Assembly (NCBI RefSeq): GCF_000801105.2
Contig: NC_079516.1
Location: 30,665,643 to 30,729,642 of the forward strand
Direction of reading: 5' to 3'
DNA: 64,000 nt
From: Raphanus sativus
Lineage: Eukaryota > Streptophyta > Magnoliopsida > Brassicales > Brassicaceae
A model generated the notes under the pieces. It saw only the letters and a list, made by a program, of their open reading frames with translations. It did not search any database and was not told where the DNA came from. The position numbers were made by a program, and so were the translations under genes. Below, one piece after another: positions 54,046 to 63,345 of this stretch (positions are counted from its first letter, which is position 1; each line of letters opens with the position of its first letter).

Positions 54046-55251
54046 CAATATACGAACGATTTGGTTTACTGCAGAAATGATCGGCATGTGCATTGAAGAT
54101 GATCTGGCTACTGTTCTTCGCAGGCCACTCTATCTGGTCCATTTGGTTTACTGCAGAAATATTGGAAGGGAATATCCAAGCTTTTTGGATAATAAACACA
54201 AGGCAGAAATACTCCTGGTTGGTAAACTGTCTTCTTGACCTCCGCCCCATTATTTTCCCATGGATCAGACAGAGAATTGGTAACGGGGAAACATGCTACT
54301 TCTGGACGGGAAACTGGTCCCCTATGGGTACAATGTCTGATCATCTCAACTCTTCTGGTTCTAGGCGGTTTCCAATCGCTAGAGACGCCACACTAGCTGA
54401 GCTATGGGAGGATGGTTCCTGGATCCTGCCAAATGCTAGATCAGAGAGAGAGTTACAGGCTATCTCTTTCCTCTCTACCATAACACTTACTGATGACAGT
54501 GACTATCTTGAATGGGTTCCTGATAATGTAAAGAGGCAAAGCTTTTCAACAGGTGAAATCTACAACCTTTTGAAGTTTCATCAACCTAAGGTCGCTTGGG
54601 TGTTAGAGGTCTGGTTCTCGGGAGGCATTCCGAAGCACAAGTTTCTCGCCTGGTTGATGGTACTAAATCGCTGCCCTACTCGTGATAGATTGCTGAACTG
54701 GGGCCTTCAAACTGATCCTAACTGCCTCTTCTGCAATGTGGGAAATGAGTCTATCGAACACTGTTTTTTTTTTAATGCAATTTTACATGGGTTGTTTGGG
54801 AGCAGGTTGCAAACAAGTGTGAATTTCAATCACCAAGGGCCTGGAGTGATATTCTACAAAGACTGACGGGAAGGTTCTCCAACAAGCACCACAAAGTTCT
54901 CACTCTCCTAGGATGGCAAGCTACTCTCTACTGTTTCTGGTCTGAGCGGAATAACAGGATTCACAGAGCTCACTTCTCGTCTGCTGATGGGATCCTGAGC
55001 CAAATAAAGTTGGTTATCAAGAACCGGATCTTCAGTTTGCGTCAAGATAGACCTTCCTTCTCCGCTGCTCTGTCTCAACTATGGTTCTCTAGATAATTAT
55101 CTCCCCCTCTCATGTTCACTTCCTTCTCTATGTGTTTATGTAAAAGGCTACTTAGCCTACTGTGATCACTCACTGTAAAACCCTTTTCTTTCTCCTGCAT
55201 TTTAATAGTAAATCGTTTGTCAAAAAAAAAAAAAAAACAATATACGAACGA
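54046..55251 (+). mobile_element. 5'-truncated L1-type LINE with target-site duplication
   Basis: CAATATACGAACGAT occurs at 54046-54060 and 55237-55251, a perfect 15-bp target duplication (18 bp if shared A's are counted). The body (54061-55236) ends in a poly-A run (55222-55236). Together with the LINE C-terminal domain this is a textbook target-primed insertion. At the 5' end, TTTGGTTTACTGCAGAAAT is present twice (54060-54078 and 54142-54160). Confidence 0.93.
54093..55096 (+). pseudogene. LINE ORF2 C-terminus (zf-RVT domain), frameshifted
   Basis: The frame encodes FPWIRQRIGNGETCYFWTGN, then NWGLQTDPNCLFC and GNESIEHCFFF, the reverse-transcriptase zinc-binding domain (Cys-His pattern CLFC...HC) found after RT in plant L1 elements. 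A frameshift at the T-run near 54764-54773 moves the reading frame. The tail, with LGWQATLYCFWSERNNRIHR and LSQLWFSR, then reaches a stop at 55094-55096. RT itself is lost by 5' truncation. Confidence 0.88.
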
Positions 55252-56228
55252 TGCATGATCATTAATTAGCCGAGTTGAAAAAAAATTAACAGAGCGATAT
55301 GTATATATATATATGAGCATGGCAAACAGAGCAGGGCAAGATATATATATATATATATATAAACAGAGCATGCGAACGAGATAAAACAAAGCATGCGAAC
55401 GAGTGATTAAAAAAAACGGGCAAGTTGATTGATAATGCATCAAATGATCAGGTCAGGTTTCTTTGAAAAAAAAATGAATGATCGAGATTTCTAGTCTAAT
55501 CAGATCAAAACGAGCTTTGCATTAACACTTATCATACAAGTTGATTCGGAACAGGGCAAGACAAAAAAAACAGAGCATGATATAGGACGTACGGTTTGTG
55601 ACAGAGTAAACAAATCAAACGCAAACGAATCAGGACGATGTATTTTATACGAACCAGAGCAAACAAACAAGGTGATGACATTATGCGAAAAAGGTCAAGC
55701 GAGCAAAGTGATATCATTATGCGAAAACAGAGCATAACGTAATGGTGAAGCTATCTTAGGTAGAGAAAAAAAAATAATGACGATGATAGCTATGGATGGT
55801 AAACGGAAACAAGAGCAATAACTTATATTACGCATAACTTATAGATTTTGGTTTTTTTTTTTTTCTTTGCAAGACATGTTAGCTAAATATAGCTTCATGT
55901 TTGCGGGTAGGGTTTCAGTTTGCGGGTAGGGGTTTCCGATGATACCTTTGATCTCGGAAGGGTTGATCGGTCTCGTCGTCGGAGCAGTACTGGTTCGTTT
56001 CTTCTCGTCGAAGATCGCTTCTCGTCTTACAACTTTCTTCTCGTCCGGAGTTTTGCTTCTTCTCGTCAACAATCCAGCGGAGAAGAGGTTTTATTATTAT
56101 TTTTTTTTCTTTTGCTATTAGCTAGGGTTTCTATGGGATCAAAGGTGCTGATAACCTGTGTTGTAACTAAGGGAAAAGCTTGTGTTATTCCTTGACGTGA
56201 AACGTCAAATATATACATGTTCTCATAG
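55252..56228. other. Unclassified DNA with TA microsatellites
   Basis: TA runs lie at 55297-55313 and 55341-55361. ACAGAGCATGCGAACGAG-like words recur at 55364-55400. A CT-rich plus-strand frame (55920-56195) has no recognisable domain. No gene is supported. Confidence 0.5.
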
Positions 56229-56428
56229 TTATCTTAATAAGGAGATAAACACCAATATAATGAGATAATAACAAAGATATATGTCGATCATATATTCTCG
56301 GATCACAACAGCAAGGAAATTGTAACAAATATTCATTATTGCAAAAATATTGCAATAATCATAGCAAATTAATAACGAAAACGGATGTTGCAATTTTTCT
56401 GTTGCAATAGAGCTATTTTCTTGTAGTG
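56229..56428 (-). mobile_element. CACTA-type DNA transposon terminus
   Basis: On the minus strand the element begins CACTACAAGAAAATAGCTC at 56428, the conserved end of plant CACTA elements, followed by subterminal GTTGCAA repeats (56384-56408 and others). It interrupts the Gag frame of J. The other end is not visible and may lie beyond the assembly gap. Confidence 0.7.
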
Positions 56429-56971
56429 TTTTCCCATCAAGAGAGAAAGGGAACAGAGTACACTTGATGTAATCGGGTGGTACTCCATTCGCCTTAGTGA
56501 AACCACACATCTTCTCAAAGTTCTCGATGTGGTCCATCGGTATCTCAGCAGGAAGTCCATTGAAGATCTTCCTTTGCACCAGACTTATCAAGGCTGGCTT
56601 GATCTCAAAGTCTTGCCTAGTGCACGGTGGAGGGTTGATGGCAGATCGCGTAGCAGGCAGATTACGCAGTAGGTTTCTCTGGCCGATCGGAACAACCTCC
56701 TCCGGTTCTGCTGATTCGCAGCATTCAGAGCAGCTTGCTCGGCAGCAGCTTGCTCGGCAGCAGCTTGCTGCGCTTGGATCGTTTGCTGCATCTGCTGCAT
56801 ATGCTGTTGCATGAGTGCAAACGCAGCAGTGAGATCATCCTGGTGATCACCCATGTTGGTGTTCGTAGATCTCGGCTGTTGACGGTTCTGTTGTTCCAAT
56901 CTCGCTAGTTCTTCGTTGGTAAGCAGATGCAATGGTCCTTGTGCGTTGCTCCGAGTACGTCTACTGGTCAT
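56429..56971 (-). pseudogene. Athila gag of element J, truncated and frameshifted
   Basis: It starts MTSRRTRSNAQGPLHLLTNE and has a Gln/Ala-rich region (HMQQMQQTIQAQQAAAEQAA). After a frameshift near 56690 comes the Athila Gag block ALISLVQRKIFNGLPAEIPM, DHIENFEKMCGFTKANGVPP and CTLFPFSLDGKT. The CACTA end replaces what follows. It is related in layout to the Gag of A/C (FELKP...PMDHLERFEDL...GVPEDY). Confidence 0.82.
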
Positions 56972-57063
56972 GCACCTGGATCATCAGCTGAAACAAAGAA
57001 ATAAACACGAGTTAGATATCTTAAACTAGATATGAAACCGAAAATTAGAGGTAAAAAATCTGG

Positions 57064-57083
57064 TCCCCGTCGCAACGGCGCCA
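57064..57083 (-). other. Primer binding site of element J
   Basis: The minus strand reads TGGCGCCGTTGCGACGGGGA; the first 12 bases match the tRNA-Asp 3' end. It is five bases from the LTR. Confidence 0.75.
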
Positions 57084-57088
57084 AAACT

Positions 57089-57491
57089 TGATACACTAAA
57101 AATGAATCCTTGCTACTACCAAGTTAACAGTTGCAATTGTAGTACTTGAGATTCAAATCCAGAGGACCAGTCTACACTCTAGTTCTATAAGTTCCGAAAT
57201 CAAGCTAAGATGAAGATATGAATTTGGTTATAAAGTGACGATAGTTAACAAGCAAATAAAACTAGAGATTGATTCAATTAAACAAGAGCTAGCCTAGGGT
57301 ATTTCATTAGGTGTTGATTTGGAGCCAAACAATTATTCAAGCGCGATGAAGTGCTTTCTAGAACTCGGATCACTCAGCTGGAACACTCCACTGTCGTGGC
57401 AGTGATCGCTTTGCAGATCGATCTCACCACCTAACTGTCGTTGGGATGAGGATCGATTGGAAGCTTTAGAGAACAGGTCCGATCAGTTCAC
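57089..57491 (-). repeat. Element J LTR, first part
   Basis: Starts TGATACACTAAAAATG beside the primer site; interrupted by element K after TTCAC (57487-57491). The rest begins after the second TTCAC, at 63346. Confidence 0.82.
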
Positions 57492-57492
57492 T

Positions 57493-58353
57493 GATGCGGT
57501 AATCAAACCAGTAGCTGAACCGGAGGTTCCCCAAACTGTCCAAAACAACCACCTAGGCGATACCAGCGACATAGGTCCAGTCCATGGCGTATATCTCGAC
57601 AACCAAACGGAGTTTTGGAGTGAAACCAATTTTATTGGATTTTATACTCAAGAAGGAGTCCAGCCCAATTGGAATTTCCAGAAAATCTTACCGGACCAAG
57701 GAGTTATGGATTTTACAAACTGTAGGTTCTCCAGCCCATCCAGTTGCGAGTATCAGACTTTAGAAGATGATTTCAGCCCAACCATGAAGCGGCCCTTTCC
57801 AGAATCAATCATGGGTTTCAAGAGGGAATTATTATCTATCCAGAGAGTCCAGAATCAGACGAATTGGTTCAGGGAATACCAAGATACAATCAATTTCCCA
57901 AAACCGATCAAACCGACATTATTTTGGGAAAGTTGCCAACCAATTCGATTTGGTCCAAACCAGACTTATCTATGGAAGCCAGGAGATCATATTAACCATT
58001 CAGAAGACATCCAAGATGTCTTCAGCTGCACCAGCACCCAGGAGATCAGGAGGATCTTCATTTGCACAAACCTTCCATTTTTGGCAGCATGGACACTAAA
58101 TGGTTTAAATGAATTTCTACTGATTTTTGCTCAAGACCAACGGCCATATTCTTCATCATGGCAACTCAGAGACATCTCAGGAAGACTCCTTGACCGTTGC
58201 TACATCCAGAAGCTGTCCAGATACAAGATCAGATCAAGTTTCCCCTTTGAAGAGAGCATAAATCAAGCTAAAGGCTATTTCTTTGGAGTCATCAAAGCCT
58301 TTGCTTCCAAGATTTTTATTTCGATTTTATTTGTTTCCTTTAGTCATTTTTAG
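57493..58353 (+). CDS. U3-encoded protein segment of element K, 5' LTR copy (286 residues, intact)
   Basis: No stop from the second base of the LTR to TAG at 58351-58353, only about 25 bases before the TATA box. It has no good start codon at the LTR border; the first internal Met is in GVMDFTN. In the 3' LTR the same frame is entered from the internal coding region, so this is best read as the C-terminal domain of that protein, duplicated here by LTR synthesis. Landmarks: NNHLGDTSDIGPVHGVYLDN, WNFQKIL, SSPSSCEYQTLEDDFSPTMK, LFWESCQPIRFGPNQ, LNGLNEFLLIFAQDQRPYSS and SYIFxAFASK-like end. I do not recognise the family. Several Trp, Cys and buried-type residues suggest a folded domain. Confidence 0.7.
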   Translation, partial: DAVIKPVAEPEVPQTVQNNHLGDTSDIGPVHGVYLDNQTEFWSETNFIGFYTQEGVQPNWNFQKILPDQGVMDFTNCRFSSPSSCEYQTLEDDFSPTMKRPFPESIMGFKRELLSIQRVQNQTNWFREYQDTINFPKPIKPTLFWESCQPIRFGPNQTYLWKPGDHINHSEDIQDVFSCTSTQEIRRIFICTNLPFLAAWTLNGLNEFLLIFAQDQRPYSSSWQLRDISGRLLDRCYIQKLSRYKIRSSFPFEESINQAKGYFFGVIKAFASKIFISILFVSFSHF

Positions 58354-58378
58354 ACTGTTAGAATGTCCCAAGGTCGAG

Positions 58379-58390
58379 CCTATATAAGCT
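58379..58390 (+). promoter_or_regulatory. TATA box of the element K 5' LTR
   Basis: CTATATAAGCTC, just downstream of the U3 ORF; the same box is in the 3' LTR near 62860. Confidence 0.75.
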
Positions 58391-58870
58391 CATTTAGTTT
58401 GTCTTTGTTAAGAACCCATCTTTGAAAGTAATAAGAATTATTCAGTTTTCTAGTTTTCTTAAAACTATTGTTTGAAGTCTTTTGAGTTAGTGAGAATCAG
58501 CTCTTGAGCAACCAGGCTTATCAAAGTCTCCTTTCACAGAGCTTTGTGGTGTCTATTCAATCCATTTCGTCCATCATCCCATCTGGTTGAGAGATTCAAT
58601 CAAACCTTCATCCGCAAATCCACTTCAATCCATCATTTGATCAAGCTGAGAGTGATACACATCCAGCAGCTTGATTCCACCATATCTATCCTTTATCTTT
58701 GTTTATTTACTCTGATTTGTTCTTCATATCATTAGCATCCCATTCATATTTTATTTGTTTCTGTTTTGTTTCATAAAAACTCATAAAACTCATAAAAATC
58801 TATCTTCTTTGTTTTCAGGTTGAACCTCAGTTCATCAATTCATATGGTCTGATTTCCAGGCTGTATCATT

Positions 58871-58882
58871 TGGTATCAGAGC
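58871..58882 (+). other. Primer binding site of element K, tRNA-iMet
   Basis: TGGTATCAGAGC is the standard plant initiator-Met primer site, two bases after the LTR. Confidence 0.95.
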
Positions 58883-59419
58883 TCAAAGCTCATGAATCAG
58901 GTCCATTCTATCCTTGCATCATATCCCATATTTGCTTGCATTTGTTTTTCCATTTTATAAAATCGAAAAATCCATAAAAACTGTCTTTTTGTTTCAAGTT
59001 TTGTTTCTGCATTTTATTTTTGTGTTCTTGCTGTTCATCCTTATAAACCACGAAAAGAAAATAAAAAGTTGTGTTTGATTCAGTTTGCATTGCATTTAGT
59101 TTCGAAATTTAGTTTCCTTTTAATTTGTTTCCATTTTTAAAAAGTCAAAAAAAAAATCTGCATTTTAAATTGTTTCCATATCAAATCTGAAAATTCAAAA
59201 AAAAAATCATTGTCAGCTTTGCATTTCATATTTTCTTTCATTGTGTTTATTAGCATTCCATATTAGTTTCATTTCGAGTTTGCATTAAGAAAACCAAACG
59301 AAAAATCATTTTTTGCTTAGTTGATTTCATTTCGGTTCATACTTGCATATTTATCGGTTTTGTTTAAATTAGTTTGCATTGCTGCATTGTTATTTTGCTA
59401 AACCAGAAATTCCCTATCC
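58883..59419 (+). other. Element K leader
   Basis: AT-rich leader with GTTTCATTT/TTTGTTTC words and no supported ORF. Confidence 0.7.
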
Positions 59420-60265
59420 ATGGTAGGAGAAACACACGGACAAAGTCAGATGGCCAAGAAGAGCCAACATTTGACAGCTTTGCAAGAGGTTGAACAGATT
59501 GCTCAGTTGAGGAAAAGAAGAAAGGCACAAGGCCAACGTCCACAGCCAGCAGAAAGAAGATTTGGAGATGCATCAGAGGCTGTCTATGTCGAACCCAAGC
59601 CACCAGATCCTTCAAGGATCAATAAAAATCCAAATTCTAAAACCCCCAAACTTAATGTTGTTAATTCTCATTTTGATTATAACTCTTTTGCTAATAAAGT
59701 TGAACTCTTTAAATTTTCAGGAAAAAGAGGTTATCTTAGATGGGAGAAGAACCTTGATGAATGGTTTCACTACAACAACATCTTGAAGGAAGAAAGGCTA
59801 GCTTATGCCATTGATCATCTAAAAGGAGATGCCTTTAAATGGTGGGTTCAAGAAGTAGATGATAGATGGTTTTACAAGGAGCCAACTATCAAAACGTGGG
59901 GAACACTTAAGAAAGCCATAAGGTATGAGTTTGCACCAGATTTTACAACATCTCAAATCAAGGAGAAGTACCCAAGGAGGTATCCAACTCATGGTTCCCA
60001 AGAAGCAAGAGAAGCTGCCCACAAAGAGGGTCAAAGAAGCTTGTCTCAACAAGCCAACTTGCAACCAAACCAGGGGCACACCATTGTCCATTGCTTAGGC
60101 CAGAAAAGTGACATCCTAAAGGTCATGGAGGTGAGTAAAAACGTCAGCCAAGACACCTTGAGCAGAGCCAAAGAAGAGCTAAACAAACCAGTACTTCAAG
60201 CAAAGGCTATGGTAAGTCCTATACTTGATAAATTGGTTTATATATATCATCTCCCACTGGTATGA
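59420..60265 (+). CDS. Gag of element K (281 aa)
   Basis: A Lys/Gln-rich N-terminus (MVGETHGQSQMAKKSQ) is followed by a Retrotrans_gag-type capsid domain at about residues 95-185: VELFKFSGKRGYLRWEKNLD, EWFHYNNILKEERLAYAIDH, LKGDAFKWWVQEV and TLKKAIRYEFAPDF. The frame ends at a TGA that overlaps the ATG of the next ORF (ATGA, 60262-60265). The next ORF continues the protein with a zinc knuckle, so this is either a recent one-base frameshift or a programmed shift. I favour mutation because the following text MSHLSLSK is one of the element's repeated motifs, normally preceded by in-frame sequence. Confidence 0.85.
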   Translation: MVGETHGQSQMAKKSQHLTALQEVEQIAQLRKRRKAQGQRPQPAERRFGDASEAVYVEPKPPDPSRINKNPNSKTPKLNVVNSHFDYNSFANKVELFKFSGKRGYLRWEKNLDEWFHYNNILKEERLAYAIDHLKGDAFKWWVQEVDDRWFYKEPTIKTWGTLKKAIRYEFAPDFTTSQIKEKYPRRYPTHGSQEAREAAHKEGQRSLSQQANLQPNQGHTIVHCLGQKSDILKVMEVSKNVSQDTLSRAKEELNKPVLQAKAMVSPILDKLVYIYHLPLV

Positions 60266-60762
60266 GTCACTTGTCTTTGTCCAAGGATATTAAGACAGGT
60301 CTTGAGGTCCAGAAAGACATGACCCCCACAACCTTGTTGGAATCAAGAGTTGTCCATGATTTATTTCCAAGAAAAATGGAGATTCCAAACCAAAAGAAAG
60401 AAGAGGCATCAACCCAAGGTAAGTCTTCTAATTTTAAAAATCTACAGGATCAGACATGCTATAGATGTCATAATAGAGGACACTTTTCTGTAGTTTGTCC
60501 AAATAAGAAAGCATTGAAAGAAACATCACTAGAAGAGAAAACAGATTTATCTATAAAAAGTGATAGTTTTATTCAATCTGATTTATTGGTTCCAAATTCT
60601 TGTATAATGCACTTGTCTTTGTCAAAGGGTATTGTATCAGGAAATAAGGAGCAAGAACTTAAAAGAGAAGACCCAGTCTACCAGCATGGCATTGCTAAAG
60701 AGGAGGAAGCCATAAGTGAGGCTGGAAGAAATGATTTGTTGCTTAAGGAAGCAAACCAGTAA
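60262..60762 (+). CDS. Gag C-terminus with CCHC zinc knuckle, element K (166 aa)
   Basis: It contains CYRCHNRGHFSVVCPNK, a CX2CX4HX4C-type nucleocapsid zinc knuckle, at about residues 68-84. Two copies of the (M)HLSLSK motif flank it (residues 1-9 and about 117-126). It overlaps the upstream Gag by four bases. The stop at 60762 is followed in another frame by 60858-62429. Binding of element RNA is the expected role of the knuckle. Confidence 0.8.
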   Translation: MSHLSLSKDIKTGLEVQKDMTPTTLLESRVVHDLFPRKMEIPNQKKEEASTQGKSSNFKNLQDQTCYRCHNRGHFSVVCPNKKALKETSLEEKTDLSIKSDSFIQSDLLVPNSCIMHLSLSKGIVSGNKEQELKREDPVYQHGIAKEEEAISEAGRNDLLLKEANQ

Positions 60763-60857
60763 TCAAAGTATCAAACCAAGGTAAGTGTTTAACAACACCT
60801 TTAGATACTGGTTTAAATTTTTATATTCTTGGTACAGGGATACCAGATGAGAGCTCC

Positions 60858-62834
60858 ATGCTTACTGAAGTGCCAAGGGCCGAGCCAGACCATGAGCTCA
60901 ATCAAAATCCACACCACAAGTGGAAACCAAAATCTGAACAAAGAATTGTTCAAGTGCCAAAACCTGAGGTAAATTTCACTATGGATCAGAATGCTATTAT
61001 TATTTCCATGATAAGATTAATGCACTTGTCTTGTCCAAGGGAAAGTGAAATAGGTACAGGAGACCAAGGTGAGAGCAAGCCAAACAAAGAAATAAAATTT
61101 CTTGCTGCCACAACTGAAAGTAAGGTTCTTTGTTCTTTGTTTTCATCAGTTTATAAATTCATTTACTTTGGTATGATACACATGTCTCTGCCAAGATGTT
61201 TTGACCCGGGAATAAGCAAAGAAAAGGGACATCCAAACCGTGGTAAAATCTTGCAAGAAGAAGCCTTAACCATGATGTCAATAGATGCTGTCTAGAAACT
61301 AGTTCAAAGAGATGTTGAACAAATGCCATTCAAAGTCAGCTTTGGTAAGGAAAGTCTTCTCAATTTTAAAATGTCTTTATCACTTGATTTTCCAGATGTG
61401 ATGCACTTGTTTTTGCCAAGAAATTTTGATCCAGGAATAAGAGAAGTAGAAGTTCACATCAGCCAAACACAAAAGGTGCAAAGAAGGCAGCAAGCCAACA
61501 CATGTTGCCCAAAGAAGAAAATCATTTTTCAACTTGTGGAAGCTATCAAAGTAAGTCTGGAAATCTCACATTTTGTTTATAATTTTTCAACCACAGATAT
61601 AATGCACTTGCTTTTTGTCCAGAATGTTGAGATTATTTCAGGTTGCAAAGAAGAAAGCTTCAAAGAGATCCCACCAGATTATCTTGTGTTGCTAGGAAGA
61701 TCAGCTCCAAGGAGGGACAGAAACGTGGCTACCAATAATCTGAAGGACCACCCACTCCAGAAGAGATGCAATGACCATAAACATAACAGAGGCGTGATCC
61801 TTTCCTATCTTCTCAAAGAAGAGCCACCAGACACACCATGCATCACCAAACCAAAATTGTATCACCAAGGTAAGGTTCTAAACTCCCAAATGAGAATGAA
61901 ACCTAACTTGCTCTATTGTGGTGTATCAGGTTATCCAGTTTTGAGGTCAAAACCTTCACAAGGGGGAGGGAATGATGCGGTCATCAAACAAGTAGCTGAA
62001 CCGGAGGTTCCCCAAACTGTCCAAAACAACCACCTAGGCGATACCAGCGACATAGGTCCAGTCCACGGCGTATATCTCGACAACCAAACGGAGTTTTGGA
62101 GTGAAACCAATTTTAATGGATTCTACACTCAAGAAGGAGTCCATCCCAATTGGAATTTCCAGAAAATCTTACTGGCCCAAGGAGTTATGGATTTTACAAA
62201 CTGGAGGTTCTCCAGCCCATCCAGTTGCGAGTATCAGACTTTAGAAGATGATTTCAGCCCAACCATGAAGCAGCCCTTTCCAGAATCAATCATGGGTTTC
62301 AAGAGGGAATTATTATCTATCCAGAGAGTCCAGAATCAGGCGAATTGGTTCAGGGAATACCAAGATACAATCAATTTCCCAAAACCGATCAAACCGATAT
62401 TATTTTGGGAAAGTTGCCAACCAATTTGATTTGGTCCAAACCAGACTTATCTATGGAAGCCAGGAGATCATCTTAACCATCCAGAAGACATCCAAGACGT
62501 CCTCAGCTGCACCAACACCCAGGAGATCAGGAGGATCTTCATTTGCACAAACCTTCCATTTTTGGCAGCATGGACACTAAATGGTTTAAATGAGTTTCTA
62601 CTGATTTTTGCTCAAGACCAACGGCCATATTCTTCATCATGGCAACTCAGAGACATCTCAGGAAGACTCCTTGACCGTGGCTACATCCAGAAGCTGTCCA
62701 GATACAAGATCAGATCAAGTTTCCCCTTTGAAGAGAGCATAAATCAAGCTAAAGGCTATTTCTTTGGAGCCATCAAAGCCTTTGCTTCCAAGAGTTTTAT
62801 TTCGATTTTATTTGTTTCCTTTAGTCATTTTTAG
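60858..62834 (+). pseudogene. Repeat-bearing protein of element K running through the PPT into U3
   Basis: One frame covers 60858-62834 with two stops: TAG at 61293-61295 and TGA at 62427-62429. The second lies in the LTR where the 5' copy has CGA, a CpG-to-TpG change. The internal part has degenerate modules ending in a motif like DVMHLFLPRNFDPG (about 61019, 61175, 61399 and 61601; related copies at 60267 and 60606). At 61959-61972 the purine tract is itself translated (SQGGGND), and the frame goes on into U3 of the 3' LTR for 287 codons to TAG at 62832-62834. No known enzymatic domain. Confidence 0.75.
61959..61972 (+). other. Polypurine tract of element K
   Basis: CAAGGGGGAGGGAA directly before TGATGCGG. 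Confidence 0.9.
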
Positions 62835-63340
62835 ACTGTTAGAATGTTCCAAGGTCGAGCCTATATAAGCTCATTTAGTTTGTCTTTGTTAAGAACCCAT
62901 CTTTGAAAGTAATAAGAATGATTCAGTTTTCTAGTTTTCTTAAAACTATTGTTTGAAGTTTTTTGAGTTTGTGAGAAGCAGCTCTTGAGCAACCAGGCTT
63001 ATCAAAGTCTCCTTTCACAGAGCTTTGTGGTGTCTATTCAATCCATTTCGTCCATCATCCTATCTGGTTGAGAGATTCAATCAAACCTTCATCTGCAAAT
63101 CCACTTCAATCCATCATTTGATCAAGCTGAGAGTGATACACATCCAGCAGCTTGATTCCACCATATCTATCCTTTATCTTTGTTTATTTACTCTGATTTG
63201 TTCTTCATATCATTAGCATCCCATTCATATTTTATTTGTTTCTGTTTTGTTTCATAAAAACTCATAAAAATCTATCTTCTTTGTTTTCAGGTTGAACCTC
63301 AATTCATCAATTCATATGGTCTGATTTCCAGGCTGTATCA
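61973..63340 (+). repeat. Element K 3' LTR (1368 bp)
   Basis: It is nearly identical to the 5' LTR. The main differences are the stop at 62427, a handful of substitutions and a 9-10-bp deletion of one CTCATAAAA copy near 63255-63270. Confidence 0.93.
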
Positions 63341-63345
63341 TTCAC

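Larger units (their letters stand above)
57492..58868 (+). repeat. Element K 5' LTR (1377 bp)
   Basis: U3 holds an open frame to 58353. A TATA box CCTATATAAGCTC lies at 58378-58390. R and U5 follow, ending CCAGGCTGTATCA. Confidence 0.93.
57492..63340 (+). mobile_element. Element K: complete non-autonomous gypsy-like element with U3-encoded ORF
   Basis: LTRs of 1377 and 1368 bp, TGATGCGG...CTGTATCA, flanked by TTCAC (57487-57491 and 63341-63345). The tRNA-iMet primer site directly follows the 5' LTR and a purine tract precedes the 3' LTR. Only 3.1 kb lies between the LTRs, coding for Gag with one zinc knuckle and a repeat-bearing protein. No protease, RT or integrase is present. Close LTR similarity and a perfect duplication suggest recent insertion. 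Confidence 0.93.

Noticed and set aside
55920..56195. Plus-strand ORF of 91 residues
   Set aside because: CT-rich, Ser/Phe/Leu low complexity, no domain, neighbouring frame also open.
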